Positions 1 to 7,060 of a stretch of DNA of 11,370 nt are shown piece by piece (position 1 is the first letter of the stretch; every line of letters begins with the position of its first letter). The notes below the pieces were generated by a model. The model did not search any database. It saw only the letters and a program-made list of their open reading frames with translations, and was not told where the DNA came from. The stretch is taken from assembly GCA_007570905.1 (NCBI GenBank), contig RKSI01000148.1, positions 1 to 11,370 on the forward strand. Direction: 5' to 3'. The position numbers and the translations under genes were made by a program. Source of the DNA: Gammaproteobacteria bacterium. Its GTDB lineage: Bacteria > Pseudomonadota > Gammaproteobacteria > Poriferisulfidales > Oxydemutatoraceae.

Positions 1-710
1 GGCATGTAGAGGCCCCAGTCGTCGTTTGATATTTGTATGTGCAGGGTGTCGTTCTCGGCCAGGCTGCTCATCAGGAAGGCCATGCCTTCGTACTCGCCGT
101 CAAGGTTGTCGCACGAAGAGGCGAACAGCCTCGCGCGGTAGGCGTTGTAGTCGGGATTGATGACCTCAATCAGGCCCTCATAGGCGCAGCCGTTGGTGTC
201 GGCGCCGTGGAACGCGCCGTTGTCAAGGATGGTGAACTTGGTGATGGTGAACCCTTCGTAGAGTATCCACCGCCCCTCCAGCCGGTCGAGCGAACTGGCC
301 TTCTCGTAGGTCGCGGCGTCGTATTCCAGCACCAGACCGCCCTCGTCGCCGGCGCCGTGCGTGCGGAAGCGCGCCTCTATGCGCTGCGGCGACACCACGG
401 CGCCGGTCAGCGTGGCCTTGTCAAACGGCGAGCCGTTGATGAAGAACATGTCCATCTCGGCGCGGTAATCTCCGTCCTCAAAGGCCGCGCTGCCGCGGTA
501 GGCGACGCGCGCGTCGGGGCTTAGCGCAATCAGTTGGCCGTTGATGTGCAGCACGGTCAGCCGGAAGTCGCCGCGCTGGTTGATGTCAAAGCGCCCCTGC
601 CACAGGCCGTCGCCGCTGAAAACCGGCGGCGCCAGCCGCGTCCAGCCGGCCCACAGGGCCAGCGCGGCGAGCGGGAGCGCGATTGCGATTGCGAGCGCGT
701 ATTTTTTCAT
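1..710 (-). CDS. Membrane-anchored/exported protein of unknown function (C-terminus off the window)
   Basis: A minus-strand frame starts at ATG 710-708 and stays open to the left edge, giving 236 complete codons with no stop, so the C-terminus lies outside the window. Residues 1-23 (MKKYALAIAIALPLAALALW plus three more) form a short basic start and a hydrophobic segment, typical of a signal peptide or a single membrane anchor. No lipobox cysteine is present. The rest is predicted to be beta-rich and seems to hold two related units, about residues 35-115 and 144-225. Each has a G-x-W-like start, an Asn-Gly turn, a Y-x-G and a D-Y-x-A step. Similar modules occur in uncharacterised gammaproteobacterial proteins, as far as I recall. 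It is transcribed divergently from the MFS gene. I cannot see a good ribosome-binding site before the ATG. The function is unknown; a role in the periplasm or at the outer face of the membrane is inferred from the leader only. Confidence 0.75.
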   Translation of the reverse strand, partial: MKKYALAIAIALPLAALALWAGWTRLAPPVFSGDGLWQGRFDINQRGDFRLTVLHINGQLIALSPDARVAYRGSAAFEDGDYRAEMDMFFINGSPFDKATLTGAVVSPQRIEARFRTHGAGDEGGLVLEYDAATYEKASSLDRLEGRWILYEGFTITKFTILDNGAFHGADTNGCAYEGLIEVINPDYNAYRARLFASSCDNLDGEYEGMAFLMSSLAENDTLHIQISNDDWGLYM

Positions 711-715
711 CGGAT

Positions 716-743
716 TTGGCGGGCAATGCCCATGCCCTATAAT
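716..743 (+). promoter_or_regulatory. Sigma-70-type promoter for the MFS gene, with an inverted repeat in the spacer
   Basis: TTGGCG at 716-721 (four of six matches to the -35 consensus) is followed after 16 bases by a perfect TATAAT at 738-743. Transcription would start near 750, about 30 bases before the TTG start of the MFS gene. The spacer holds the inverted repeat GGGCAATGCCC (721-731) followed by a second ATGCCC (732-737). This is where a repressor could block RNA polymerase. The promoter is supported by sequence match only; the operator role is inference. Confidence 0.5.
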
Positions 744-780
744 CGCACCATACCTTAGATAACCCCCGATTGGAAATCCC

Positions 781-1986
781 TTGAAAATCCACACCGACTC
801 GCGGCGCTTTCAACTGGTGCAATTTGTGTTGCAGGTCTTCTTCACCGGCATGACGCTGGGCCTGTTTCGCACGGTGATTCCGGTGCTCTCCGAAGTAGAG
901 TTCAATGTGCCGCGCGACTCGTACCTGCTGCTGGCGAGTTTCGTGCTCGCCTTCGGCGTCGTCAAGAGTTTCGCCAACCTGTGGGCGAGCGGCCTGTCAA
1001 ACCGGCACGGGCGCAAGAATATCCTCGTCATCGGCTGGCTGTTCGCGGCGCCGATTCCGCCGATGCTGGTGTACGCCGACAACTGGGGGTGGATAGTCGC
1101 CGCCACCGTGCTGCTCGGCGTGCAGCAGGGCTGCTGCTGGTCGATGTCGCAAATCGCCAAACTCGACCTGGTGCGGCGCGGGCGCCACGGCACCGTCATC
1201 GGCTGGAACGAGTTCGCCGGCTACTTCGGCGTCGCCCTCGGCGGCTACCTGACGCCGCAACTGGTGCTGGCGCTCGGCACCCGCACCGGACTGCTGGTGT
1301 TCAGCGCCGCGATGATCGGCGTCGCGCTGCTGTTCGCGGCGCTGCTGTGCATTGAGACGCTGTCCATCGGCCTGCGCGCCGAGGGCGGCGACGGGGCGGC
1401 GCCGGAAAGCGGCGGCGGCACCTTCTGGCGGGTCAGTTTCAGCGACCGCGTGTCGTCGGTCATCTGCCTCGCCGGCCTGGTCGAGAAGTTCGTGGATGTG
1501 CTGGTGTGGGTCGTGTTTCCGGTTTATCTGCACCGGCGCGGCTTTTCGCTGCCGGCCATCGGCCTGGTGACCGGCGCCTACGCCGTCACCTGGGGCGTCG
1601 TGCAACTGCCGTCGGGACTGCTCGCCGACCGCGTCAGCCTGAAACTGCTGATTAACTCGGGCATGGTGCTGTGCGGCGCCGCGTCGCTGACGATACTGGC
1701 GTTTGACCATCCGGCGTGGTGGTTCGGCAACGCGGTCGTGATGGGCGCCGGCATGGGCCTGCTGTACCCGACGCTCAGCACGGTCATCAGCCGCTTCAGC
1801 ACGCCGGCGTTGCGCGCGCCGGCGATGGGGGTGTACCGCTTCTGGCGCGACTTCGGCTACGCCGTCGGCAGCGCTGCGCTCGGCGGCGCCGCAGTGCTGT
1901 ACGGCGGCCTCGCGGCGGCCTTCGCCGTCACCGCCGCGGCGATGCTGGCGACCGCCGTGCTGCTGCACTGGCGCTGCCCGTCGTGA
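781..1986 (+). CDS. Major facilitator superfamily transporter
   Basis: A 401-residue inner-membrane protein, the usual size for a 12-helix major facilitator. A hydrophilic central loop (about residues 197-222) separates two six-helix halves. The loop between helices 2 and 3 carries an MFS motif-A-like sequence, ASGLSNRHGRKN (69-80), and the matching loop in the second half carries GLLADRVSLK (279-288). The family moves small solutes or drugs using the proton or ion gradient. The substrate cannot be read from the sequence. The start is a TTG at 781, chosen because no ATG precedes the first helix; GGA at 772-774 is a weak ribosome-binding site. A promoter lies just upstream (716-743). moaE follows 44 bases downstream, but nothing in the protein suggests molybdate transport, which normally uses ABC systems. 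I am confident of the superfamily and have no basis for a finer name. Confidence 0.9.
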   Translation: MKIHTDSRRFQLVQFVLQVFFTGMTLGLFRTVIPVLSEVEFNVPRDSYLLLASFVLAFGVVKSFANLWASGLSNRHGRKNILVIGWLFAAPIPPMLVYADNWGWIVAATVLLGVQQGCCWSMSQIAKLDLVRRGRHGTVIGWNEFAGYFGVALGGYLTPQLVLALGTRTGLLVFSAAMIGVALLFAALLCIETLSIGLRAEGGDGAAPESGGGTFWRVSFSDRVSSVICLAGLVEKFVDVLVWVVFPVYLHRRGFSLPAIGLVTGAYAVTWGVVQLPSGLLADRVSLKLLINSGMVLCGAASLTILAFDHPAWWFGNAVVMGAGMGLLYPTLSTVISRFSTPALRAPAMGVYRFWRDFGYAVGSAALGGAAVLYGGLAAAFAVTAAAMLATAVLLHWRCPS

Positions 1987-2030
1987 ACGCGCCGCGCCGA
2001 TGCGCTATGATAACGATGGGGGTGCGAACG

Positions 2031-2474
2031 ATGACAGTGAAAATCCTTGAACAGCCGTTTGACCCGTGGCGCATGGTCGGAGCGCACGAGCGCCGCCTGC
2101 GCGCGGGCGGCCACGGCGCGCTGGCGCTGTTTGTCGGCACGATGCGCGACTTCAACGATGGCGACGCGGTCGAGACGCTGTGGCTTGAACATTATCCCGG
2201 CATGACCGAGCACTGCCTGCGCCGCTCAATTGAAAAGGCGCGCGCGGCGCACGACACCGAGGATGTGCTGGTCGCGCACCGCATCGGGCGCATCTTTCCT
2301 GGCGACGCCATTGTCGCGGTCGCGGTGTGGGCCGCGCACCGCCACGACGCCTGGGCCGTCAACCGCGAGTTGGTCGAGGAACTGAAATCAAGGGCGCCGT
2401 TCTGGAAAAAGGAAAAACTCGCCGGCGGCGAACGCTGGGTCGAGCGCAACACGCCGGCGGTCGCCGCGGCCTGA
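2031..2474 (+). CDS. moaE: Molybdopterin synthase catalytic (large) subunit MoaE
   Basis: MoaE, with the small sulfur-carrier subunit MoaD, converts cyclic pyranopterin monophosphate to molybdopterin by adding the dithiolene sulfurs. It is the middle step of molybdenum-cofactor synthesis, in the cytoplasm. The 147-residue product is the usual length. It carries the family hallmarks FVGTMRDFNDGD (34-45), LEHYPGM (52-58), HRIG (83-86), a PGD turn (90-92), and the RAPFWKKE block (121-128) that contains the catalytic lysine, followed by RWVE (135-138). I chose ATG 2031 because a G-run (2018-2022) sits eight bases upstream and the protein then begins as other MoaE proteins do. In-frame ATGs at 2007 and 2016 are possible but poorer. 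No moaD, moaA or moaC is in the window, so the partner must be encoded elsewhere. It converges with moeA, a later step of the same pathway, with 24 bases between the stops. Confidence 0.95.
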   Translation: MTVKILEQPFDPWRMVGAHERRLRAGGHGALALFVGTMRDFNDGDAVETLWLEHYPGMTEHCLRRSIEKARAAHDTEDVLVAHRIGRIFPGDAIVAVAVWAAHRHDAWAVNRELVEELKSRAPFWKKEKLAGGERWVERNTPAVAAA

Positions 2475-2475
2475 T

Positions 2476-2490
2476 GCGCCGCGGTGGCGC
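2476..2490. terminator. Possible weak hairpin between convergent moaE and moeA
   Basis: GCGCC, a five-base loop and GGCGC form a 5-bp GC hairpin directly after the moaE stop codon, followed by the palindrome GGCGCC at 2491-2496. There is no T-run on either side, so this is not a classical intrinsic terminator. With only 24 bases between the two stop codons, the convergent transcripts must end here or overlap inside each other's coding sequence. Confidence 0.25.
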
Positions 2491-2498
2491 GGCGCCGT

Positions 2499-3791
2499 TC
2501 ACATCAGGCCCGCAAAGGGCAGCACCGTGACTTCGCCGCCGGCGGCGATGTCGCCGGCCTCGTCGGGCAGAAAGATGAAGCAGTTCGCCCGCGACATTGA
2601 ACTGAGAATGCCGGAGCCTTGCGCGCCGGTGGATTCCACCGCCGCCGCGCCGTCGTCGCCGACGCTTAGTATGCCGCGCTGAAACTCGGCCCTGCCGGGG
2701 CGTTTGCGCAGCGCCGACACGCAGCGCGCGCGCAGTTTAAGCGGCTGGATGTCGGTCTCGCCGGCCATTTTCCGCAGCGCCGGCTGCACCAGCATATAAA
2801 AGGTGGCCATCACCGACACCGGGTTGCCGGGCAGCCCGAAATAACAGGCGCCGCCGTTGCCACCGCGTATTTTCCCGCGGAGTTTGCCGAAGGCGAACGG
2901 GCGCCCCGGCTTGACCGCGATTTTCCAGAAGCCGACCTCGCCGAGTTCGTCCAGCGTCTGCCTGGTGTAGTCGGCCTCGCCGACCGAGACGCCGCCCGAT
3001 GTGATGACGGCGTCGCAATCCTGCGCGCCGCGCGCAAACGCCTCGCGCAATGCGCCGCGGTCGTCGCGGACCACGCCGAGGTCTCTGACCTGCGCGCCGA
3101 GCCGCCCCAACATGCACGACAGCGTGTAGCGGTTGCTGTCGTAGAGTTCGCCGGTTTTCAGCGCCGCGCCGACCGGGCGCAGTTCGTCGCCGGTCGAGAA
3201 AATGCAGGCCCTGAGTTCGCGCACGACGCCGACCTCGCCGACGCCGAGCGACGCGAGCAGGCCGATGTCGGCGGCCATCAGCCGCCGCCCGCGTTGCAGC
3301 GCGACGGCGCCTGCGGCGATGTCCTCGCCGGCGCGGCGCACATTCTGCCCGGCGCGGTGCCCGGCGTTGATGCGCACGCGCGCGCCGTCGGCCTCGGCGT
3401 GTTCCTGTATCACGACGGTGTCGCAGCCTTCGGGCATGACGCCGCCGGTCATGATGCGCACGCACTGCCCGGCGCGCACCGCGCCGTCGAACGGGCGCCC
3501 GGCGAAGGCGCTGCCGGCGAGCCGGAATTCGGCGGCGCCGCCGGACGGCAGGTCCTGCGAGCGCAGCGCGTAGCCGTCCATCGCCGAATTGGTGTGGCCG
3601 GGCACATTGATTTGCGAACGCACATCGTCCGCCAGCACGCGCCCGAGCGCCTCGCGCAACGGCAGGCGCCGCGTTTCGGCGATGACCGGCGCCGCCGCCA
3701 AAACTTTCGCCAGCGCCGCGCTGAACGGCAGAGACTGCGGGTCGGAATCGTCGGTGCAGGCGGGGTCGTGGGTGACGGCGCGCGGGTTCAT
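2499..3791 (-). CDS. moeA: Molybdopterin molybdenumtransferase MoeA
   Basis: MoeA inserts molybdate into adenylylated molybdopterin, the last common step of molybdenum-cofactor synthesis. At 430 residues it is slightly longer than typical proteins of about 400-410, because of a 20-residue N-terminal extension. The N-terminal part shows INVPGHTNSAMDGYA (61-75) and the RIMTGGVMP stretch (112-120) followed by DTVVIQE. The MogA-like domain shows FSTGDEL (198-204), GELYDSN (214-220), TSGGVSVGEADYT (264-276) and KPGRPFAFGKL (294-304), then GLPGNPVS (319-326). The C-terminal domain runs to residue 430. The start ATG (3791-3789) overlaps the stop of the upstream Smr gene as ATGA, which supports this start and points to translational coupling. 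The frame stays open further upstream, but that stretch lies inside the Smr gene. It converges with moaE, so the two cofactor genes sit together but are transcribed separately. Confidence 0.95.
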   Translation of the reverse strand: MNPRAVTHDPACTDDSDPQSLPFSAALAKVLAAAPVIAETRRLPLREALGRVLADDVRSQINVPGHTNSAMDGYALRSQDLPSGGAAEFRLAGSAFAGRPFDGAVRAGQCVRIMTGGVMPEGCDTVVIQEHAEADGARVRINAGHRAGQNVRRAGEDIAAGAVALQRGRRLMAADIGLLASLGVGEVGVVRELRACIFSTGDELRPVGAALKTGELYDSNRYTLSCMLGRLGAQVRDLGVVRDDRGALREAFARGAQDCDAVITSGGVSVGEADYTRQTLDELGEVGFWKIAVKPGRPFAFGKLRGKIRGGNGGACYFGLPGNPVSVMATFYMLVQPALRKMAGETDIQPLKLRARCVSALRKRPGRAEFQRGILSVGDDGAAAVESTGAQGSGILSSMSRANCFIFLPDEAGDIAAGGEVTVLPFAGLM

Positions 3792-4285
3792 CGTCTCAGC
3801 ATCACATACACCGCGCCGCCGCCGCCGTCGCTGCTCCTGGCCGGCGCGTAGGCGAGCACGCCGCTGTGCTGCATCAGGTAGGAGAGGATGTGGGGTTTCA
3901 GCACCGGCAGCCCCTTTGAAAAGCGCCCGATGCCGACGACCACCAGCAGGCAGCGCACATTGTTTTCGGCGCATTGTTGCAGGCGGTGTTCCAGTTCGCG
4001 CACCGCCTGGTCGCGCACAAAGCCGTGCAGGTCGAGTTTTTCCATCGGCAGCAGCGCGCCTTTCTCGAATTTTCGCAAACTGGCGCGATTGACGCCGCTG
4101 CGCGAGAATTTCGCCGGCGGGCGCTCGATAATCTGAAATTGGGGCGGGTTGCGGCTATAATCCCTTGCCGCCGGGCGCGGCACGGGCCGGCGCGGGCGCC
4201 GCCGCGGAACATCGGTGGCGGCGGGCCGGGCGGAACGGCCCATCAAGTCCCTGAAAGTCGCCTCGCTGTTGTCTTTTTCGGTCAT
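3788..4285 (-). CDS. Smr-domain protein (SmrA-like)
   Basis: A 165-residue protein with a basic, Pro/Arg-rich N-terminal half (about 20-60) and a C-terminal Smr domain (about 82-165). The Smr domain has the diagnostic LDLHG (84-88), the PVLK step (127-130), and a closing DGGGGAVYVMLRR (153-165). Smr domains are associated with nucleic-acid binding or cleavage; in E. coli, SmrB cleaves mRNA at collided ribosomes. The usual HGKG-like loop reads VGIG here (117-120), so activity is uncertain. I start at ATG 4285-4283 because GAAAG lies nine bases upstream; ATG 4291 is an alternative six bases earlier, and an in-frame GTG at 4318 would extend it further. The stop overlaps the moeA start (ATGA), so the two are probably co-transcribed. 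The gene is divergent from surE with 27 bases between starts. Confidence 0.88.
   Translation of the reverse strand: MTEKDNSEATFRDLMGRSARPAATDVPRRRPRRPVPRPAARDYSRNPPQFQIIERPPAKFSRSGVNRASLRKFEKGALLPMEKLDLHGFVRDQAVRELEHRLQQCAENNVRCLLVVVGIGRFSKGLPVLKPHILSYLMQHSGVLAYAPARSSDGGGGAVYVMLRR
4133..4161 (+). promoter_or_regulatory. Possible promoter for surE, inside the smr coding region
   Basis: CTGAAA (4133-4138, four of six -35 matches), a 17-base spacer and a perfect TATAAT (4156-4161) lie on the plus strand inside the divergent smr gene. A transcript would start near 4168 and have a leader of about 145 bases before surE. I looked here because only 27 bases separate the two divergent starts, too few for a normal promoter. 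The match could be accidental. Confidence 0.35.
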
Positions 4286-4312
4286 GGTCATGCGCTTTCG
4301 GCAATCTTTATT

Positions 4313-5062
4313 ATGCACATTTTAATCAGCAACGACGATGGTTACGACAGCCGCGGCATCCGCATCCTGGCGCGGCGCCTGGGCGAGGTGGCCGAGGTGA
4401 CGGTGGTCGCCCCGACGCGCGACCGCTCCGCCGCCAGCAACTCGCTGACGCTGGACCGCCCGCTGCGCGTGACCCGCGTCGAGGAGCGTCTTTATGCGGT
4501 GGACGGCACGCCGACCGACTGCGTTCATCTGGCGGTCACCGGGCTGCTCGGCGCGCGCGAGCCGGACATGGTCGTCGCCGGCATCAACAACGGCGCGAAT
4601 CTGGGCGACGATGTGCTGTATTCCGGCACCGTCGCCGCGGCGATGGAAGGGCGGTTTCTCGGCTTTCCGGCGATCGCGGTGTCGGTGTGCTCGTGGCAGC
4701 CGCGCCATCTGGAGGACGCCGCGCGCATCGCGCGCCGCCAGGTCGAGCGGCTGATACGCAAGCCGATGCCGTCGGAGATTATCCTCAATGTGAACATCCC
4801 GGACAAGCCGCTCGCCGAAATCCGCGGCGAGCGCGCGACGCGCCTCGGCAGCCGCCATCGCGCCGAGCCGATGGTGGAATCCGCCGACCCGCACGGGCGC
4901 CCGGTGTACTGGGTCGGCGCCGCCGGCCCCGAGCAGGACGCCGGCGACGGCACCGACTTTCACGCCATCGGCGAAAACTTCGTCTCGATTACGCCGCTGC
5001 AGGTGGACTTGACGCGCCACCAGTCGCTCGGCGAAATCAGCGGCTGGCTGGGGGGCGAATGA
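4313..5062 (+). CDS. surE: 5'/3'-nucleotidase (survival protein) SurE
   Basis: SurE is a metal-dependent phosphatase of nucleoside monophosphates, linked to stationary-phase and stress survival in enterobacteria. The 249-residue product matches the usual length. It begins directly with the metal-binding HILISNDDGYDSRGI (2-16; Asp8 and Asp9), followed by the RDRSAASNSLTL loop (36-47; Ser39) and GINNGANLGDDVLYSGTVAA (90-109; Asn92), then DVDLTRHQ-like closing residues. Start ATG 4313 is fixed by the family N-terminus, which leaves only one residue before the conserved strand. There is no convincing ribosome-binding site ahead of it. The stop overlaps the pcm start as ATGA. The surE-pcm pair is a long-conserved gene order in proteobacteria, so I regard the assignment as secure. 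Confidence 0.96.
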   Translation: MHILISNDDGYDSRGIRILARRLGEVAEVTVVAPTRDRSAASNSLTLDRPLRVTRVEERLYAVDGTPTDCVHLAVTGLLGAREPDMVVAGINNGANLGDDVLYSGTVAAAMEGRFLGFPAIAVSVCSWQPRHLEDAARIARRQVERLIRKPMPSEIILNVNIPDKPLAEIRGERATRLGSRHRAEPMVESADPHGRPVYWVGAAGPEQDAGDGTDFHAIGENFVSITPLQVDLTRHQSLGEISGWLGGE

Positions 5063-5727
5063 GCGCCGCCGCCGTCGGGCACCGCCGCGGGCTGGCGCGC
5101 GCGGCGCGCGAGGCGCTGGCCGGGAAACTGCGCGGTCGCGGCATCGGCGACGAGCGGGTGCTGGACGCCATCGCCGCGGTGCCGAGGCACCGCTTCACCG
5201 AAGAGGGCTTTACGCACCTCGCCTACGAAGACCAGTCGCTGTCCATCGGCCACGGCCAGACCATCTCGCAGCCGTGGATCGTCGCGCTGATGACGCAGGC
5301 GTTGATGACCAAAGGCGGCCTCGGCCAGGTGCTGGAGGTCGGCACCGGGTCGGGCTACCAGGCCGCGGTGCTTGCGACGCTGGCGCCGCGCGTGTTCACG
5401 ATAGAGCGGGTTGCGGCGCTTTACCGCCGCGCGCGCGCGCTGCTGGAGGAACTGGGCTATGACAATGTGCATTTCCGCTGCGGCGACGGCGCCAAAGGCT
5501 GGAAACAGTTCGCGCCTTTTGACGCGGTGATAGTCACCGCCGCCGCCGCCGGGATTCCGCCGCCGCTGCTCGGCCAACTCGCCGTCGGCGGGCGTCTTGT
5601 CGCCCCGGTCGGCGGGCGCGATGAGACGCAGGAATTGATGCTGGTCACGCGCAGCCGCCGCGGTTATTCCGAACGCCGTTTGTGCAGCGTCAAGTTTGTT
5701 CCGCTGGTCGGCGCGTGCGGGGAGTGA
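5059..5727 (+). CDS. pcm: Protein-L-isoaspartate O-methyltransferase
   Basis: This enzyme transfers a methyl group from S-adenosylmethionine to isoaspartyl residues in aged proteins, starting their repair in the cytoplasm. The 222-residue product has the isoaspartate-recognition stretch YEDQSLSIGHGQTISQP (56-72), the methyltransferase motif I VLEVGTGSGYQAAVLA (91-106), the acidic FTIER end of the next strand (113-117), and RCGDGAKGW (140-148) with FDAVIVTAAA (154-163). The first 30 or so residues are a basic leader a little longer than in E. coli. The start overlaps the surE stop by four bases (ATGA), so the two proteins are probably made by coupled translation. The downstream membrane-protein gene starts seven bases after the stop, and its ribosome-binding GGAG (5721-5724) lies inside the pcm 3' end. 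Confidence 0.96.
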   Translation: MSAAAVGHRRGLARAAREALAGKLRGRGIGDERVLDAIAAVPRHRFTEEGFTHLAYEDQSLSIGHGQTISQPWIVALMTQALMTKGGLGQVLEVGTGSGYQAAVLATLAPRVFTIERVAALYRRARALLEELGYDNVHFRCGDGAKGWKQFAPFDAVIVTAAAAGIPPPLLGQLAVGGRLVAPVGGRDETQELMLVTRSRRGYSERRLCSVKFVPLVGACGE

Positions 5728-5734
5728 GCCGGTC

Positions 5735-6313
5735 ATGAAAATTTTCACCGGCCCCTACGAGATGATGATGTCGTGGATCGGCAAGCGCGGCGCCGAGAAG
5801 TATCTCTACGGGCTGACTTTCTGCGAATCGGTGTTTTTCCCGGTGCCGACCGATGTGATGCTGGCGCCGATGTGCGCGCTGGACCCGCCGCGCACCGCGC
5901 GCCTGGTGGTTTTGACGACGGTGTTTTCGGCGCTGGGCGGCGTTTTCGGCTATGTCATCGGACTTTTTCTGTTCGACCAGATAGAGCCGTGGCTGCGCGG
6001 CACCGCGTATTGGGATGAATACGGCGGGGCCGTCGAGATGTTCGGCGAATACGGCATCTGGATTATTTTCATCGCCGCGCTGACGCCGATACCGTACAAA
6101 CTGTTCACCATCACCGCCGGCGTGCTCGGGCAGAACCTCGCGCTGTTCGTGCTGGCGACGCTGGCCGGGCGCGGCGTGCGTTTCGGCATCGTCGGTTATT
6201 CGATGAAGTGGTTCGGCCCGGCGTTGTCGGGTTATATCGAGAAACGAATCGAGGTCATCGGCTGGGCGCTGGTCGTGCTGCTCGCCGGCGTGATTCTGTA
6301 CCGTTACCTGTGA
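5735..6313 (+). CDS. yqaA: YqaA-like inner-membrane protein (DedA/VTT superfamily)
   Basis: A 192-residue integral membrane protein of the DedA/SNARE-associated (VTT) superfamily, whose members are implicated in lipid flipping and envelope homeostasis. Visible hallmarks are the first re-entrant motif around ESVFFPVPTD (31-40) and the second around ALTPIPYKLFTITAG (115-129), both rich in Pro and placed between hydrophobic segments (about 24-46, 56-80, 106-130, 133-150, 172-190). Start ATG 5735 is preceded by GGAG ten bases upstream. The frame extends upstream into pcm, but that part has no family similarity. It sits between pcm and nlpD, a place where similar small DedA-like genes occur in other gammaproteobacteria as far as I recall. 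The last base of its stop codon is the first base of the nlpD start (TGATG). The family is confident; the transported lipid, if any, is unknown. Confidence 0.88.
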   Translation: MKIFTGPYEMMMSWIGKRGAEKYLYGLTFCESVFFPVPTDVMLAPMCALDPPRTARLVVLTTVFSALGGVFGYVIGLFLFDQIEPWLRGTAYWDEYGGAVEMFGEYGIWIIFIAALTPIPYKLFTITAGVLGQNLALFVLATLAGRGVRFGIVGYSMKWFGPALSGYIEKRIEVIGWALVVLLAGVILYRYL

Positions 6314-7056
6314 TGCCGCGCGCTGTTGCCATGCTGTCATTTTTGCTCGCGCCGCTCGCGCTGCACGGGTGCGGCGCGGTCTTTGAGGCGTGGTCGGAAG
6401 GGTCGCCGGCGCAGCGCGCGGTCGGCAAAGGCGTGCACACGGTGCACAAGGGCGACACGCTTTACGCCATCGCCTGGCTGCACGGCCTGGATTACCGCCG
6501 ACTGGCGGAGTGGAACGACATCGCCGCGCCGGGCTATTTGATTCATCCGGGGCGGAGTTTGCGGCTGGCGCCGCCCGCCGACCACCGCCGCGCTGTCCCA
6601 AAGAAGGCGGACAAGGCGCAGGCGGGCGGGGCGGACAACAAGCCAGACAAAAGAGCCGCGGCGCGCGCGCAGGCGGCGCCAGCCGCCTGGAAGTGGCCGC
6701 TCGGCTCGCCGCGGGCGAAACCGCGCGCGACGAAGGTCGGCAGCGGACGCGGTTTGCTGATTCGGGGGCGGCCCGGGCAGACCGTGCACAGCGCCGCCGC
6801 CGGGCGGGTGGTGTACAGCGGCTTCGGCCTGAAACACTACCGCGGCCTGGTCATCATCCACCATTCCGGCGATTTCTTCAGCGCCTACGGCGGCAACGAC
6901 CGCCTGCTGGTGGGCGAGGGCGACGCGGTCGGCGCCGCCCAGCCCATCGCGCAACTCGCCGAAGGGCGCGGCGCGGGCGGCGAGGCGGCGCTGTATTTCG
7001 AGATCAGGCGGCGCAACCGCACCGTCAACCCGCTGCGCTACCTGCCGGCGCTTTAG
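6313..7056 (+). CDS. nlpD: NlpD-like lipoprotein: LysM plus catalytically degenerate LytM domain
   Basis: NlpD is an outer-membrane lipoprotein that activates the amidase AmiC to split septal peptidoglycan at cell separation. Residues 1-20 form a lipoprotein signal ending in LALHGC (Cys20). A LysM domain follows (about 41-85, VHTVHKGDTLYAIAWLHGLD). Then comes a low-complexity Ala/Lys/Arg linker (about 90-140), and a LytM/M23 domain (about 145-247) ending NPLRYLPAL, very like the E. coli NlpD end. The zinc-binding residues of active M23 peptidases are missing: the HxH motif reads A-L-Y (226-228). This fits a non-hydrolytic activator. It is compact (247 residues, against close to 380 in E. coli), mainly because the linker is short. 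The start overlaps the upstream stop by one base (TGATG). The usual next gene, rpoS, is absent; alaC starts four bases after the stop. Confidence 0.92.
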   Translation: MPRAVAMLSFLLAPLALHGCGAVFEAWSEGSPAQRAVGKGVHTVHKGDTLYAIAWLHGLDYRRLAEWNDIAAPGYLIHPGRSLRLAPPADHRRAVPKKADKAQAGGADNKPDKRAAARAQAAPAAWKWPLGSPRAKPRATKVGSGRGLLIRGRPGQTVHSAAAGRVVYSGFGLKHYRGLVIIHHSGDFFSAYGGNDRLLVGEGDAVGAAQPIAQLAEGRGAGGEAALYFEIRRRNRTVNPLRYLPAL

Positions 7057-7060
7057 GCCG

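Noticed and set aside
33..524. A long plus-strand open frame opposite the left-edge gene
   Set aside because: The minus-strand frame has a proper signal segment and protein-like composition over 710 bases. The plus-strand frame is an Arg/Val/Gly-rich mirror typical of GC-rich DNA.
997..1968. A 323-codon minus-strand open frame across the MFS gene
   Set aside because: Its composition (Arg, Gln, His, Ala) is that of an antisense shadow, and it opposes a clear 12-helix transporter.
2006..2011. TATGAT as a -10 box for moaE
   Set aside because: Transcription would begin at the ribosome-binding G-run itself, and no -35 at proper spacing matches well. It is simply the start of the MITMG reading upstream of moaE.
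3792..3974. Upstream extension of moeA by 61 codons
   Set aside because: The extension lies within the Smr gene in another frame and shows no MoeA similarity. The ATGA overlap gives a clear start.
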